A program made the translations under genes and the position numbers. A stretch of DNA of 64,000 bases. Source: Siphonodentalium dalli. Lineage: Eukaryota > Mollusca > Scaphopoda > Gadilida > Siphonodentaliidae. The stretch is from the NCBI GenBank assembly GCA_032622095.1, contig CP136061.1, positions 250,119,582 through 250,183,581 of the forward strand. Reading direction: 5' to 3'. Shown here one piece after another: positions 46,668 to 58,455 of the stretch. Numbering within the stretch: the first letter of the stretch is position 1; each line of letters opens with the position of its first letter. The notes under the pieces are model-generated. The model had not been told where the DNA came from. It worked only from the letters and a program-made list of their open reading frames with translations, and ran no database searches.

Positions 46668-47125
46668 CAAGCCTGAGTTTAGTGTGCCTCATTTGCAGAA
46701 TGAGGTCACCAGAGGGTGAATTTAATGATGCTATACCGCATAGTGGGCTAGCATCACTAAATTCACCCTCTGGGGACCTCATTATGCTTAAAGTCTCACC
46801 TTCTGTGGAAAGTTTCTTTATAATCAAATTTCTTTGGAAACTTCTTTACATCGATTCTATTTCTTTTTTACTTTAGTTTTTCTATATCCCCAAATTGGCA
46901 GACGACACAATGCATAATAGAGGTTCCCAATGGGTGTACATCACAATATTCACCATCTGGGAACTTCAATCTGGGTCTATGTCTCCCATATCAGATGAGG
47001 CCATGCAGAATGAGGTCCCCAGAGGTGAATTTGGTGATGCTAACCCACATTGTTGGTTAGCATCACTAAATTCACCCCTTGGGGACCTCATTATGCAATT
47101 GACAGCCACACTAAACTCATGCTTG
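46668..47125. mobile_element. M-family long-form MITE, complete
   Basis: CAAGCCTGAGTTTAGTGTGC to CACACTAAACTCATGCTTG. Two foldback blocks are joined by a middle segment that ends CCCAAATTGGCAGACGACAC...TCCCATATCAGATGAGGCC. The flanks ATCAGTGT and GATCAGTT are only loosely similar. Confidence 0.88.
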
Positions 47126-47197
47126 GATCAGTTTCTGCAACATTGAGTCTTATATTTTGACAATCACTGTTTGAAGGACTTTATTATTTCACTCTGG

Positions 47198-47596
47198 TTA
47201 ACCCTTTACCCAACAGAAGGGCCCTGTGCCAATGCATTCTCTTATATATGCGAGTCGACCATAGGTCACCTCGCATATATAAGAGAATGCATTGGCTTAA
47301 CACATTAAAAATTATCAAATTGTTAAAGAATGTAAGAAAAAATGGTAAAAAGTGTTAAAAACAGATATTTTTTAGGCCAATGCATTCTCTTATATATGCG
47401 AGGCGACCTATGGTCGACTCACATATATAAGAGAATGCATTGGCACAGGGCATAACTGTAACTATCACAATGTGGTCAATGAGCCGGTTCCAATGATATC
47501 CATATTTGTATGGTTTATTGAGACAGACCAAAGATAATTTAGGCTGTTGCAGCTTTATTTGGCCGTTTTTGGCCGGTTTGTTGGGTAAAGGGTTAA
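47198..47596. mobile_element. TTAA-family A element (copy 6)
   Basis: Complete, TTAA at both ends, both hairpins present with point changes (CATAGGTCACC, GACTCACATAT). Confidence 0.93.
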
Positions 47597-47711
47597 TGTC
47601 CAGCATAAAATATCAAATGTCAGAAATGTATCCATTTCAATGTGACATGTCCCGAACTAAGCTTTTAACCCTTTCTTTAAAGATGGTTTATCTCCTTGTA
47701 AACATATGTTA

Positions 47712-47809
47712 TATATACAGTAATGCACTGGCTTAGAAGGTCAAGGTAAATATTGTCAGGCCAATGTATTCTCTTATATATGCAAGGCTCCCTATGGAAG
47801 AATTACATA
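47712..47809. mobile_element. TTAA-family C hairpin fragment
   Basis: TGCACTGGCTTAGAAGGTCA, TTGTCAGGCCAATGTATTCT and GCAAGGCTCCCTATGGAAG match the C core. The ends are lost. Confidence 0.65.
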
Positions 47810-47811
47810 TA

Positions 47812-47922
47812 CAGTAATGCCCTAAATAATCGACTCCTTAACCACAGCATAATTATGGGTAATTTTTCAGGATTTCATCGGAAATATGGCTCGGTGCCAT
47901 TCATCGGAAAGCTCTCAGTGAG
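47812..47922. mobile_element. P-family half element
   Basis: Left arm from TA-CAGTAATGCCC to the centre GCTCTCAGTGAG. Confidence 0.85.
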
Positions 47923-47939
47923 TATGAAATATTAGATAT

Positions 47940-48383
47940 GAATCGAAGACCCCTTTCGGAAATGCTTCTATGGATTAATATTGATTATATTTCGAATATT
48001 TTCTGGTCTAAAAACTTATGATTGTTTAGCTAACCAACAATAGTTGTTACTGATAAGAGAGACCCAGAAATTTTATTGGGTAATTTTGTCGCAACGAAAC
48101 GTTAATTAGACTCATTATCGCTTATAGCTATGTAATTAAACAATACAAACACTTAATCTGGGACATTTGATGTTCAGAGCATAGCTAAGGGAACAAACAC
48201 CCTAATGATATCTATCACTATATGGTATCACCTGAATGGTCTGTTTTAAAAATAGAACAATAAAGTGTCCCACTTAATCATTTTATTTTATTATAAAATG
48301 TTCGGAACAAACTCGAACATGGGTCTTCAATTCTTATTTATTATTTTATATCCACAAAATTATTATGAAGAGATAATCCATCT
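47940..48383. mobile_element. F-family element and flank
   Basis: CGAAGACCCCTTTCGGAAATG to CATGGGTCTTCAATT, with ATTAGACTCATTATCGCTTA inside. A close copy is at 50330-50729 plus 51346-51400. The stretch TTATTTATTATTTTATATCC is the unoccupied counterpart of the HINE-like insertion at 50730. Confidence 0.7.
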
Positions 48384-48562
48384 TTAACCCTTTCTTTAAC
48401 AAATGGATTATCCCATCAGTTAAAATATGATGCATAGGGATGGTCTATTACTCATCAGGAGGGGTGTTCAGCATAAATTAGCAGACGATAGACAGACAAA
48501 AATATAATACAAGTGCAGAAGCATTCAAATGTTCAATGAGTATTTTAGTATAGAAAGGTTAG
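48384..48562. mobile_element. TTAA-family D element
   Basis: TTAACCCTTTCTTTAACAAA...GGATGGTCTATTACTCATCA...AATGAGTATTTTAGTATAGA, right end mutated to GGTTAG. The related flank at ~51385-51405 reads ATCCAACTTTAACCGTTG without it. Confidence 0.78.
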
Positions 48563-48575
48563 TTATATCCAGACT

Positions 48576-48831
48576 TTAACCCTTTGAGTGCCAGGGGTCG
48601 ATCTCATTGGCCCTAAACCTACAAAATAAGTTAAAGTTAAAGAATATAAGAATAAATTATTAAAATTGTAAAAAATTGTAAAAAAAAAAAAATGTTAGGC
48701 CAATGCATTCTCTTATATATGCGAGGCGACCTATGGTCGACTCGCATATATAAGAGAATGCATTGGCACAGGGTAAAAAAAAGTGTATATGGGTTGATAC
48801 AAAAATCTACCTGGCACTCAAAGGGTTTTAA
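48576..48831. mobile_element. TTAA-family B element
   Basis: TTAACCCTTTGAGTGCCAGG to CCTGGCACTCAAAGGGTTTTAA. One copy of the GCCAATGCATTCTCTTATAT hairpin; the interior otherwise resembles half of an A core. Confidence 0.88.
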
Positions 48832-48848
48832 CATATCATGGAGATCGG

Positions 48849-48920
48849 ATAGTTCAGGTTGTTAGTCAGCTGACCTCTCATCCTTGACCTTGGACACTGT
48901 CAGAGTTCAAATCTGAATCT
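48849..48920 (+). other. tRNA-derived SINE head (possible)
   Basis: GGATAGTTCAGGTTGTTAG (A-box-like) and CAGAGTTCAAATCTGA (B-box-like), about 55 bp apart, followed by an A-rich stretch. Confidence 0.45.
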
Positions 48921-49575
48921 GAAAAAAAATGTACTGGATAAATTTCATACCTCCGCTCGCCTCATTGTGTCATGTTCAGTGATAGTACAATGCAAGGCCC
49001 ACCATCTGATACAGAGCCTACGCTAATGACTGTCCTATGTGCAACAATATGCACATCTTAAAAATCACTACCACGGCAGCCCTGTTAATTAATGTCAGCT
49101 ATCAGATGAGCTGAAGCAAAAATAAATCTGTTGGCTATTTTTTAGCCGAGGCAAAGATCAGAAGCTGCCAACATTTCACCAAATTTCTTTGGGTATACGT
49201 TGTCACGTTACATTGCACTACGCTATGGGCGTACATGTACAATGCACTAGTTTGTTTTGTGGCATTTCTGTAAATAGCATGAAAGGATTGTTGATTGTCT
49301 AATATTTACATAGCCTGTGTGTTTTACTCTAAATCCTGTCTGACGATTGGTCAACTGCCAATTTGGTCATGCATTGTATATCCCAATAAAACACACCATA
49401 ACACGAACCTACTTCACCGCTTGTTTACCTAGTTGTCTAATAGCAGTGAACAGAATAATTCATAGGTAGAATATTGGGCTAACATACAGTGCGTCATGGT
49501 ATATAATATCCAAACTGCAGTTTAATTCAGAAAACAAATCAGCTGAGTTTGTAGAAATTTATAATGAGAAAGCTA
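48921..49575. other. unassigned sequence
   Basis: No ORF, inverted ends or tandem structure seen. Confidence 0.5.
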
Positions 49576-49788
49576 CAGTAATGCTCTAAATAATCGACTC
49601 CTTAAACAATGCAGAATTATGGGTAATTTTTCAGGATTTAGTCGGAAATATGGCTTGTTGCCATTCATCGGAAAGCTCTCGGGAAGAGTTTTCCGATGAA
49701 TGGCAACAAGCCATATTTCCGACTAAATCCTGGAAAATTACCCATAATTCTGCTGTGGTTAAGGAGTCGATTATTTAGGGCATTGCTG
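49576..49788. mobile_element. P-family palindromic MITE
   Basis: Complete 213-bp TA-flanked copy, centre GCTCTCGGGAAGAGTTTTC. Confidence 0.92.
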
Positions 49789-50172
49789 TATATAGTTTAT
49801 ATCTATTCTTGCAAAATGGATGATCACAATTTTCCAGAATGTGGATCCTAAGCTTTTTAGCAGAAGTAAAATTTTTGGCCTAGGCAATTTTGTAAGGGAA
49901 CATGGAAGTAAGAAGTATATATACAAATTGAAATTGATTCCCATGCTTATCCTAGTTCTCTGAGAAGTCGCTTATCATGGATTCAGTGAAAAAGGAAATA
50001 ATTTACTCACAAAGTGAAACCAATAGCATGAATAGTCCCAAGTCACATGCCGATGGAAAGCTTTTGTTCAATACCAACTTTCAGCTCTGTTGTACGTATA
50101 CTCTCTGAAGGGCTTCATGTGTTTTCCGTCGTCTGTCCAATCATTTCTTACTGATCCTTTTGAACTCAACAT
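49789..50172. other. unassigned sequence
   Basis: No supportable feature. Confidence 0.5.
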
Positions 50173-50320
50173 GTTATTTAACACTTCCATGACTGGAGCT
50201 TCCTGAAAGTCTAGGTCTCCCATGACAGAATGAGGGGTTCCCAGAGGATGAATTTGGTGATGCTAGCCATGTACACTAAATTCACATTCTAAGGACCTCA
50301 TTCTGCAAATGTCCGCCAGT
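50173..50320. mobile_element. C-family left end joined to an M-family remnant
   Basis: TTAACACTTCCATGACTGGA...CTTCCTGAAAG is a C terminus. It continues into AGAATGAGGGGTTCCCAGAG...CCTCATTCTGCAAATG of M. Confidence 0.65.
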
Positions 50321-50329
50321 GACCGCCAC

Positions 50330-51400
50330 CATATTTTCATCGACTAATATTGATTATAGTTTGAATATTTTCTGGTTTAAAAATGTGTGGTTGTTTAGCT
50401 AACGAACAATAGTGGTTACTGTTAACAGACCAGAAATTTTATTATGTAATTTTCTCACAAATAAACATTAATTAGACTCATTATCGCTTATAACTATATA
50501 ATAAAACAACACAAACAATCAATCTGGGACATTTGATGTTCGGAGCATAGCTGTGGGAACACCCTAATGATCTCTATCGCTATATGGTATCGCCTGAATG
50601 GTCTGATCTAAAAATAGAACAATAAAGTGTCCTACTTAATCATCTCATTTTATTATAAATTATTCGGAAAAAAATCGATACTAATTGATAGAAGGGTTTC
50701 CAGACAGGGGTCTTCAATTTATATTTATTATACCCCCACTTTCGAAGAAAATGGGGGGTATACTGGATTGACTGCATCTGTCCGCCCGTCCGTCGTGCCG
50801 TCCGTCACGCTTTCTCCGTCCGTTCGTCCGTACATCCGTCCATCCGTTCGACCTCATAACTCGAACAACTATGAACCGATTTCAATAATTTTATGTATGC
50901 AATCTCTTTAGGATGGTCTCTCCGCATGATGCTAATTGCGACATCAATTTACACCTCTTTTTCGACTTATTTTGACTTAGAAAATTCTGTCCGACTTAAT
51001 AACTTTAACAAATATGAACCGATTTCAATAATTTTTGGTATACATGCTTCTCACAATACCCTCTCTACATAATGCGGCTAGGGATTGGCTCAGACTGTTT
51101 TTCGTAATATTACACCTCATTTTCGACTTATTTTGATTTAGAAAATTCTGTCTGACTTAATAACTTTAACAAATATGAACCGATTTGAATAATTTTTTCT
51201 GTACAAGCTTCTTGTGACACCATATCGATATTATAGTCCGAATTTTTCTTTATAGTTAAAAATCTTTTTGGTTGAGTTTATGGATAATGCGGGTTGAATT
51301 TGCCACGGTGGGGGTATGCTAGCACTCGAGTGCACACCTCTTGTTATTTTATACCCACAAAACTATTTCAAAATTGTTATATGAAGAGATAATCCAACTT
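50330..51400. mobile_element. F-family copy carrying a HINE-like insertion
   Basis: Parallels 47990-48385 (ATTTTCTGGTTTAAAAATG, GGGACATTTGATGTTCGGAG, GGACAGGGGTCTTCAATT-like end). It is split at TTTATT|ATTTTAT by the element at 50730-51345. Confidence 0.7.
50730..51345. mobile_element. HINE-like element, copy 5
   Basis: 5' hairpin TACCCCCACTTTCGAAGAAA-ATGGGGGGTA, then GGATTGACTGCATCTGTCCG and CCGT-rich repeat. About three ~140-bp core repeats (AACAAATATGAACCGATTTC) follow, and the 3' end has the palindrome GCACTCGAGTGC before ACACCTCTTGTTA. The empty site at ~48340 shows precise insertion. Confidence 0.75.
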
Positions 51401-51944
51401 TAACCGTTGTGATTCAGATCGACTCTCTACAGCTTCTGAGTGGATGCGTTCCAGATTGACCAATGTAAATATGTAAACATATGCTGATGTTTTGTTATTG
51501 TACTACAACAATGTATTATTTCTGTACTGTACAGCACATTTTTTGCGTCATATACTGTCCATGTACATGTATGGAAATTTTCTTTGCAAAGTTACCAAAG
51601 TCAGGAAAAAATTAAATCCAGGCTTGTTGCTGAACATCGGTTGACCTAATGCTCTATACCAATTACAAATGACTAAAAAATTAGAAATTGTGATTCAAAT
51701 AGACTCCCTACACCTTCTGAGTGGAGTGTATAACAACCACTGGTCCTACATAAGATGTCGTGAGCAATGTGGTTGCGTTCCATATTGAGATTGTATATTA
51801 CTAGAACAAACAATGGTTGTGATGGAGGCCAATCACTGCATAGAATGTGGCTGCCATACATCACACCTAATAATGCATTAGAATAATACCCTAAGTGATA
51901 CCACATGAGTCGTATATATCTCAGAACTCTCATGAGCCACACTC
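51401..51944. other. unassigned sequence
   Basis: TGATTCAGATCGACTCTCTA at ~51410 and TGATTCAAATAGACTCCCTA at ~51690 form a short direct repeat. An 89-codon minus-strand frame (51673-51942) is unassignable. Confidence 0.45.
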
Positions 51945-51952
51945 CTCACAAG

Positions 51953-52205
51953 CAAGCCTTGAATAGCGTGTCTGTCATTTGCAGAATGAGGTCCCCAGAG
52001 GGTGAATTTAGTGATGCTACCCCGCATAGCGGGTTGGCATCACCAAATTCACCCTCCGGGGACCTCATTCTGCTTACACCTCAGCAGAATGAGGTTCCCA
52101 GAGGGTGAATTTGGTGATGCTAGCCCGCTATGCAGGGTAGCATCACTAAATTCACCCTCTGGGGACCTCATTCTGCAAATGACAGACACCCTATTTCAAG
52201 GCTTG
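51953..52205. mobile_element. M-family MITE, perfect 8-bp duplication
   Basis: 253-bp double-foldback, CAAGCCTTGAATAGCGTGTC to CACCCTATTTCAAGGCTTG. CTCACAAG lies on both sides (51945-51952 and 52206-52213). Confidence 0.95.
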
Positions 52206-52213
52206 CTCACAAG

Positions 52214-52556
52214 ACAGAAAAAAACCTGACAGTATCCACGATGAAACACTGCAAGGGTAGCATCAATTATGTAAACGTCATAGTTATTTTCATAGCACTA
52301 TTAGCGAGATAAAAGAAGAAAATGTGCGTGAATAAACTGCATATATCTATCTATGGAGAGCTGGTGGCCAGCTCTATGTTAAGACGCTGTCAATATCTGC
52401 CTCGTAATATGATTAACTGCCTTCGATATATCACCGCAGGTACTTTCAATGTGAATTGAGCTAGACTCGGACATAAATAATGCAAACTGTTCTACCAATC
52501 ATACGTGAGGCAGTGCGGATTAACGCAGCATCTACGTCAATTCCGATATTTTTCAC
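52214..52556. other. unassigned sequence
   Basis: GAGAGCTGGTGGCCAGCTC hairpin near 52353. No exon recognised. Confidence 0.45.
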
Positions 52557-52855
52557 CAAGCCTAGAAATAGTGTGTCTTGACATATGCAGAATGAAGTCC
52601 CCCGGGGGGGGGGTGTGAATTTAGTGACGCACCAAATTCATCCTCTGGGTACCTCATTCTGCTTTGGCCTCATCTTCTGGGAAGTTTCTTTATTATCAAA
52701 TTAACATTGTTTTTAGTTACTTTTCCATTCTGTTCTGTTTCTATATCACTCAGTTGATAAGTGTTTATAGGAGAGTGTTGTTTGCTCAAACTATATGCAG
52801 GGACGTCTATGGAGGGACTTAGGTGGATGGGGGCTGTTCAGCTTTGAATTTCAAG
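52557..52855. mobile_element. M-family partial copy and duplicated flank
   Basis: CAAGCCTAGAAATAGTGTGT through the first foldback block and the start of the middle. It then runs into GGAGAGTGTTGTTTGCTCA...CAGGGACG, which recurs at ~54650-54690. Confidence 0.7.
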
Positions 52856-53289
52856 CAAGTCTGGAAATAGTATCTGACACATGCAGAATGAGGTCCCCAG
52901 AGGGTGAATTGATTGATGCTATACCACACAGTAGGCTAGCATCACCATATTTCCCCTCTGGGGACCTCATTCTCCTCATCTTCTGGGAAATATCTATAAT
53001 TTCAAATTAACATTGTTTTTAATTACTTTTTCCCTTCTATTCAGTTTCTATATCCCCTAATTTGCAGAAGATAAAATGCATAATCGAGGTGACTAATTGG
53101 TGAACATCACTAACTTCAACTGGGGAACTTCAATCTTATTCTAGCTAGGACGTACTCCCATAGCAGTTAGGCCTAAGCAGAATGAGGTTCCCAGAGGGTG
53201 AAATTGGTGACACTAGCTCACCTTGCGGGATAGCGTCACCCTCTGGGGACATCATTCTGTAAATTTCAGACACACTGTTTGCAGGCTTG
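52856..53289. mobile_element. M-family long-form MITE
   Basis: CAAGTCTGGAAATAGTATCT to CACACTGTTTGCAGGCTTG with middle TCCCCTAATTTGCAGAAG. The right flank TTCACTTGCATGTGCTTTAG is shared with the copy at 53786-54206. Confidence 0.82.
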
Positions 53290-53358
53290 TTTTTCCTTCA
53301 CTTGCATGTGCTTTAGTTCGCAAAATTCATGGAGTAATGATGAATTTTTTCCCCTCTC

Positions 53359-53752
53359 TTAACCCTTTACCCAACAAACCGGCCACAACCGGCCAAATAA
53401 AGCTTCAACAGCCTAAAATATCTTCGGTCTGTCTCAATAGAACCATACAAATATGGATATCATTGGAACCGGCTCCTTGACCACATTGTGATAGTTACAG
53501 TTTAATATGCCCTGTGCCAATGCATTCTCTTATATATGCGAGTCGACCATAGGTCGCCTCGCATATATAAGAGAATGCATTGGCCTAAAAAAAAACTTTT
53601 TTTACCATTTTTTCTTACATTCTTTAACAATTTTATAATTTTTAATGTGTTAAGCCAATGCATTCTCTTATATATGCGAGGCGACCTATGGTCGACTCGC
53701 ATATATAAGAGAATGCATTGGCACAGGGCCCTTCTGTTGGGTAAAGGGTTAA
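53359..53752. mobile_element. TTAA-family A element with paralogous empty site
   Basis: Complete A element in CCCCTCTCTTAATGTTG. The duplicated locus at 54277-54290 has the same sequence with a single TTAA and no insertion. Confidence 0.95.
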
Positions 53753-53785
53753 TGTTGTATGTTCAAACGCGATATTTTTAATAAA

Positions 53786-54206
53786 GTCCTCAGAGGATGA
53801 ATTTAGTGATGCTATCCCGCATAGTTGGCTAGCATCACCAAATTCACCCTCTGGGCACCTCATTCTGCTTTGGCCTCATCTTCTCTGGAAAGTTTCTTTA
53901 TTATCAAATTTCTATTGAAACTTCTTCACATAGATTCTTTTTCTTTTTTAGTTTAGTTTCTCTGTATCCCCAAATTGGCAGATAACAAATTGCATAATCG
54001 AGGTTCCCAATGGGTGTACATCACAATATTCACCATTTGGGAAATTCAATCTGAGACTATGTCTCCCATAGCAGACGATGCCATGAAGAATGAGGTCCCC
54101 AGAGGGTGAATTTGGTGATGCCATCCCACCGTGTGGGAAAGCGTCACTAAATTCACCCTCTGGGGACCTCATTCTGGAAACGACAGACACACTAGATCCA
54201 GGCTTG
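53786..54206. mobile_element. M-family long-form MITE, left-truncated
   Basis: Starts inside the first foldback (GTCCTCAGAGGATGAATTTA) and ends CACACTAGATCCAGGCTTG. Middle segment intact. Confidence 0.82.
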
Positions 54207-54719
54207 TTTTCCCCCTCACTGGCATGTGCTTTTAGTTCGCTAAATGCATGGAGTAATGATGATTTTTTTTACCCCCCTCTCTTAATGTTGAATGCTCACA
54301 GGATCGACTAACAGACTCAATGTCAATTAAGCAACTCTCTGGTCTATATACCCATGTCGACTGGGCGAACACAAATCTGCAGTGAGAAGAGGAATCGCTA
54401 AAGTCTTTGTATTATCCGTGCTTTTAAGCAATAAAGATTCCTCTAATTGAATCGCTAGTGGTTCACTTTGCTGCAAGGGCGGCAACTTTGTTGCACTTTC
54501 ACGGCGGCCCACATGAGTTCAAACACGATATATTCAATGAAGTTAGGACGGTACCATGAGCAATGCTATCAGGATCGCTGAAGTGCTTTCCATGAAGGGT
54601 TCCATTTCTTATCAGCGGATGTACCGAAGGAACTCAGTTCATAAGTGTCAGGAGAGTGTTGTTTGCTCAGACTACATCCAGGGACATGGATAGAGGGTTT
54701 TAGGTGGAGGGGGGTGCAT
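54207..54719. repeat. diverged duplicate of the 53290-53785 and 52700-52850 flanks
   Basis: GCATGTGCTTTTAGTTCGCT, GGAGTAATGATGATTTTTTT, CTCTTAATGTTG, TTCAAACACGATATATTCAA and GAGAGTGTTGTTTGCTCAGA repeat earlier sequence in order. The part between 54310 and 54500 has no partner seen. Confidence 0.75.
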
Positions 54720-55395
54720 TGAGGTCTGCAGAGGGTGAATTATAGTGATGCTACTCCTCACAGCAGGCTAGCATCACCAAGGCACATAACTTGAAGGTAC
54801 ACAACTCAAAAAATACTAAACGAATCTGGGAAAGGATATTTGTTCTGTAATCAGGAAAATGAGATCTTCAAAATAGACATGAAATTGAAGGAACTTGTAA
54901 ATTTGAATTTTTTATATACGTCCCTGTAGATCCATAAATTGATTTGACAAAAATTCCCCAAATTTATTAAAAAAAATTCACCAATTTCCCTTTTTCTGAT
55001 TTTTATTTCTGGTATGTTGTTTATAAAGGTTTTATGTACCGCATACACTCATCATGCAGTAAGTCCGGGGGCCCATAAAGCCTGGGACTGGGCAAACCTC
55101 AGTTTGCATTCATAGCGCTAATCTAATGTCCTGTTTTAAGTGAATTATGATATATTATTATTTTGTTTAATGAAAATAATTTGTTTTATATTTTATTATG
55201 TCATCAGATAAATATTTAAAACAAGACACAAAATCATCTTATATATTGTAATAACAGAATTTTGTGAAACACAATGGGGCAGGTAGTATTACTGAGTTTG
55301 CACTGAAAATTATCTGGATTAATGCTATATTTATTTGATGGTTATGTGCGTGAATTTTTGTGATCTTCATTCAGAGTTAACATGACATCAATGTA
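54720..55395. other. M fragment, then unassigned AT-rich sequence
   Basis: AGAGGGTGAATTATAGTGAT to GGCTAGCATCACCAAGG (54728-54781) is M-derived. The rest shows nothing supportable. Confidence 0.5.
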
Positions 55396-55511
55396 CAGTA
55401 ATGCTCTAAATAATCGACTTCTTAACCACAGCAGAATTATGGGTAACTTTTCAGGATTTAGTCGGAAATATGGCTTGTTGCCATTCATCAAAAAGCTCTC
55501 ACCGAGAGCTT
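55396..55511. mobile_element. P-family half element, truncated by the array
   Basis: TA-CAGTAATGCTCTAAATAAT to just past the centre (CTCACCGAGAGCTTTC), then the 55-bp array. Confidence 0.85.
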
Positions 55512-56690
55512 TCTCAGGGATGGGTTTACTGACGGGTGTGTACAGTAAAACATAGACTGGTCTTATCCTCAGGGATGGGCTTACTGACGGGTGTGTACAG
55601 TAAAACATAGACTGGTCTTATCCTCAGGGATGGGCTTACTGACGGGTGTATACAGTATAACATAGACTGGTCTTATCCTCAGGGATGGGTTTACTGATGG
55701 GTGTATACAGTATAACATAGACTGGTCTTATCCTCAGGGATGGGTTTACTGATGGGTGTATACAGTAAAACATAGACTGGGCTTATCCTCAGGGATGGGC
55801 TTACTGATGGGTGTATACAGTAAAACATAGACTGGGCTTATCCTCAGGGATGGGCTTACTGATGGGTGTATACAGTATAACATAGACTGGGCTTATCCTC
55901 AGGGATGACTTACTGACGGGTGTATACAGTAAAACATAGACTGGGCTTATCCTCAGGGATGGGCTTACTGAAGGGTGTATACAGTAAAACATAGACTGGT
56001 CTTATCCTCAGGGATGGGCTTACTGAAGGGTGTATACAGTAAAACATAGACTGGTCTTATCCTCAGGGATGGGTTTACTGATGGGTGTATACAGTAAAAC
56101 ATAGACTGGGCTTATCCTCAGGGATGGGCTTACTGACGGGTGTATACAGTATAACATAGACTGGGCTTATCCTCCGGGATGGGCTTACTAATGGGTGTAT
56201 ACAGTAAACATAGACTGGGCTTATCCTCAGGGATGGGCTTACTGACGGGTGTATACAGTATAACATAGACTGGGCTTATCCTCAGGGATGGGCTTACTGA
56301 CGGGTGTAAACAGTAAAACATAGACTGGTATTATCCTCAGGGATGACTTACTGACGGGTGTATACAGTATAACATAGACTGGTCTTATCCTCAGGGATGA
56401 CTTAATTACTGACGGGTGTATACAGTATAACATAGACTGGTATTATCCTCAGGGATGACTTACTGATGGGTGTATACAGTAAAACATAGACTGGTCTTAT
56501 CCTCAGGGATGACTTACTGATGGGTGTATACAGTATAACATAGACTGGACTTATCCTCAGGGATGACTTACTGATGGGTGTATACAGTATAACATAGACT
56601 GGTATTATCCTCAGGGATGACTTACTGATGGGTGTATACAGTAAAACATAAACTGGTCTTATCCTCAGGGATGGGCTTACTGACAGTACT
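55512..56690. repeat. 55-bp array, about 21 units
   Basis: Unit CAGGGATGGGCTTACTGACG + GGTGTATACAGTAAAACATA + GACTGGTCTTATCCT. Two main variants, GATGGGCTT and GATGACTT; the shorter dominates after ~56340. Minus-strand frames of ~63 codons are repeat artefacts. Confidence 0.97.
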
Positions 56691-56902
56691 GACGGTGTAT
56701 CTTATTCCTGCAAATCAAAATTATGTTGCAATTAGTTCTGGGTTTGCCATTTTTTCTCATAAATGCACTGGACTAAATTTCTATAATACAGGATACCGGT
56801 GACATATTCATAAATCATTAAACTCATCACAATCTATGAGTCAACAATATTTATTATTGATTTTTAATTTGCATCTTGTTGTTTTTATAATTACTACGAA
56901 AT

Positions 56903-57889
56903 ACTACGATTCTCACAAACATTTACAACACTGGCATGCGCTCCATATACTACGATTCTCATAAACATTTACAACACCGGCATGCGCTCCATATACTACG
57001 ATTCTCATAAACATTTACAACACCGGCATGCGCTCCATATACTACGATTCTCATAAACATTTACAACACCGGCATGCGCTCCATATACTATGATTCTCAT
57101 AAACATTTACAACACCGGCATGCGCTCCATATTTACAACACCGGCATGCGCTCCATATTTACAACACTGGCATGCGCTCCATATTTACAACACCGGCATG
57201 CGCTCCATATTTACAACACCGACATGCGCTCCATATTTACAACACCGGCATGCGCTCCATATTTACAACACCGGCATGCGCTCCATATTTACAACACCGG
57301 CATGCGCTCCATATTTACAACACCGGCATGCGCTCCATATTTACAACACCGGCATGCGCTCCATATTTACAAAACCGGCATGCGCTCCATATTTACAACA
57401 CCGGCATGCGCTCCATATTTACAACACCGGCATGCGCTCCATATTTACAACACCGGCATGCGCTCCATATTTACAACACCGTTATGCGCTCCATATTTAC
57501 GACACCGGCATGCGCTCCATATTTACAACACCGGCATGCGCTCCATTATTACAACACCGGCATGCGCTCCATATTTACGACACCGGCATGCGCTCCATTA
57601 TTACAACACCGGCATGCGCTCCATATTTACAACACCGGCATGCGCTCCATATTTACAACACCGGCATGCGCTCCATATTTACAACACTGGCATGCGCTCC
57701 ATATTTACAACACCGGCATGCGCTCCATATTTACAACACCGGCATGCGCTCCATATTTACAACACCGGCATGCGCTCCATATTTACAACACCGGCATGCG
57801 CTCCATATTTACAACACCGGCATGCGCTCCATTATTACAACACCGGCATGCGCTCCATATTTACAACACCGGCATGCGCTCCATATTTG
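56903..57889. repeat. 46-bp array changing to 26-bp array
   Basis: About 4-5 units of 46 bp (ACTACGATTCTCATAAACAT + TTACAACACCGGCATGCGCT + CCATAT) to ~57130, then about 29 units of 26 bp that lack the first 20 bp. All three plus-strand frames stay open (26 is not divisible by 3), giving artefactual frames of 263-323 codons. Confidence 0.97.
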
Positions 57890-58122
57890 GAAACAATTTG
57901 TTCCATCATCTTTGGAAAGCATCTTTGCTCCAGAAATCAAATCTGAATGCGAGTTTCAGATAGGATCATCCTCGGATTTTATAGTTGCCATCACATATGT
58001 CCTCTTTACTCATCCGCTTTCTTTATGCATCTGTATAATGCTTTCACATACATCCGTTTAGCTCTGCGCTTACGCTTCCGTTAGCGGACCTATGTGAAAG
58101 CAGCTTTAAAGAGACTAGATAA

Positions 58123-58285
58123 CAAGCCTTGAAATAGTGTGTCTGTCATTTGCAGGTGTAAGCAGAATGAGGTCTCCAGAGGGTGGATTTGGTGATGCTA
58201 GCCCGCTATGCGGGGTAGCATCACTAAATTCACCCTCTGGGGACCTCATTATACAAATGACAGACACACACTATTTCAAGGCTTG
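58123..58285. mobile_element. M-family MITE, first foldback deleted
   Basis: CAAGCCTTGAAATAGTGTGT jumps from CATTTGCAG to GTGTAAGCAGAATGAGG, then the second foldback and CACTATTTCAAGGCTTG. The flanks do not match. Confidence 0.85.
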
Positions 58286-58455
58286 GGATTATGGCTAGCC
58301 TGAATTCACTAAGCATGACTTGTGGGGGGAAATTGAAATGATTAGTGAGTCACACTTGGTATAACAGGGCAAGTCAATAATTAGCCAGAGAGATATGCTT
58401 ACTGTCATAACAAAGTCATAATGAATACTTCAGATCAATCATAAAACTATAATTA

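Noticed and set aside
51673-51942. 89-codon minus-strand frame
   Set aside because: No motif, no splice context, and near-repeat sequence on one side.
57074-58061. Three overlapping plus-strand open frames of 263-323 codons
   Set aside because: Artefact of the 26-bp repeat, which has no stop codon in any of its three phases.
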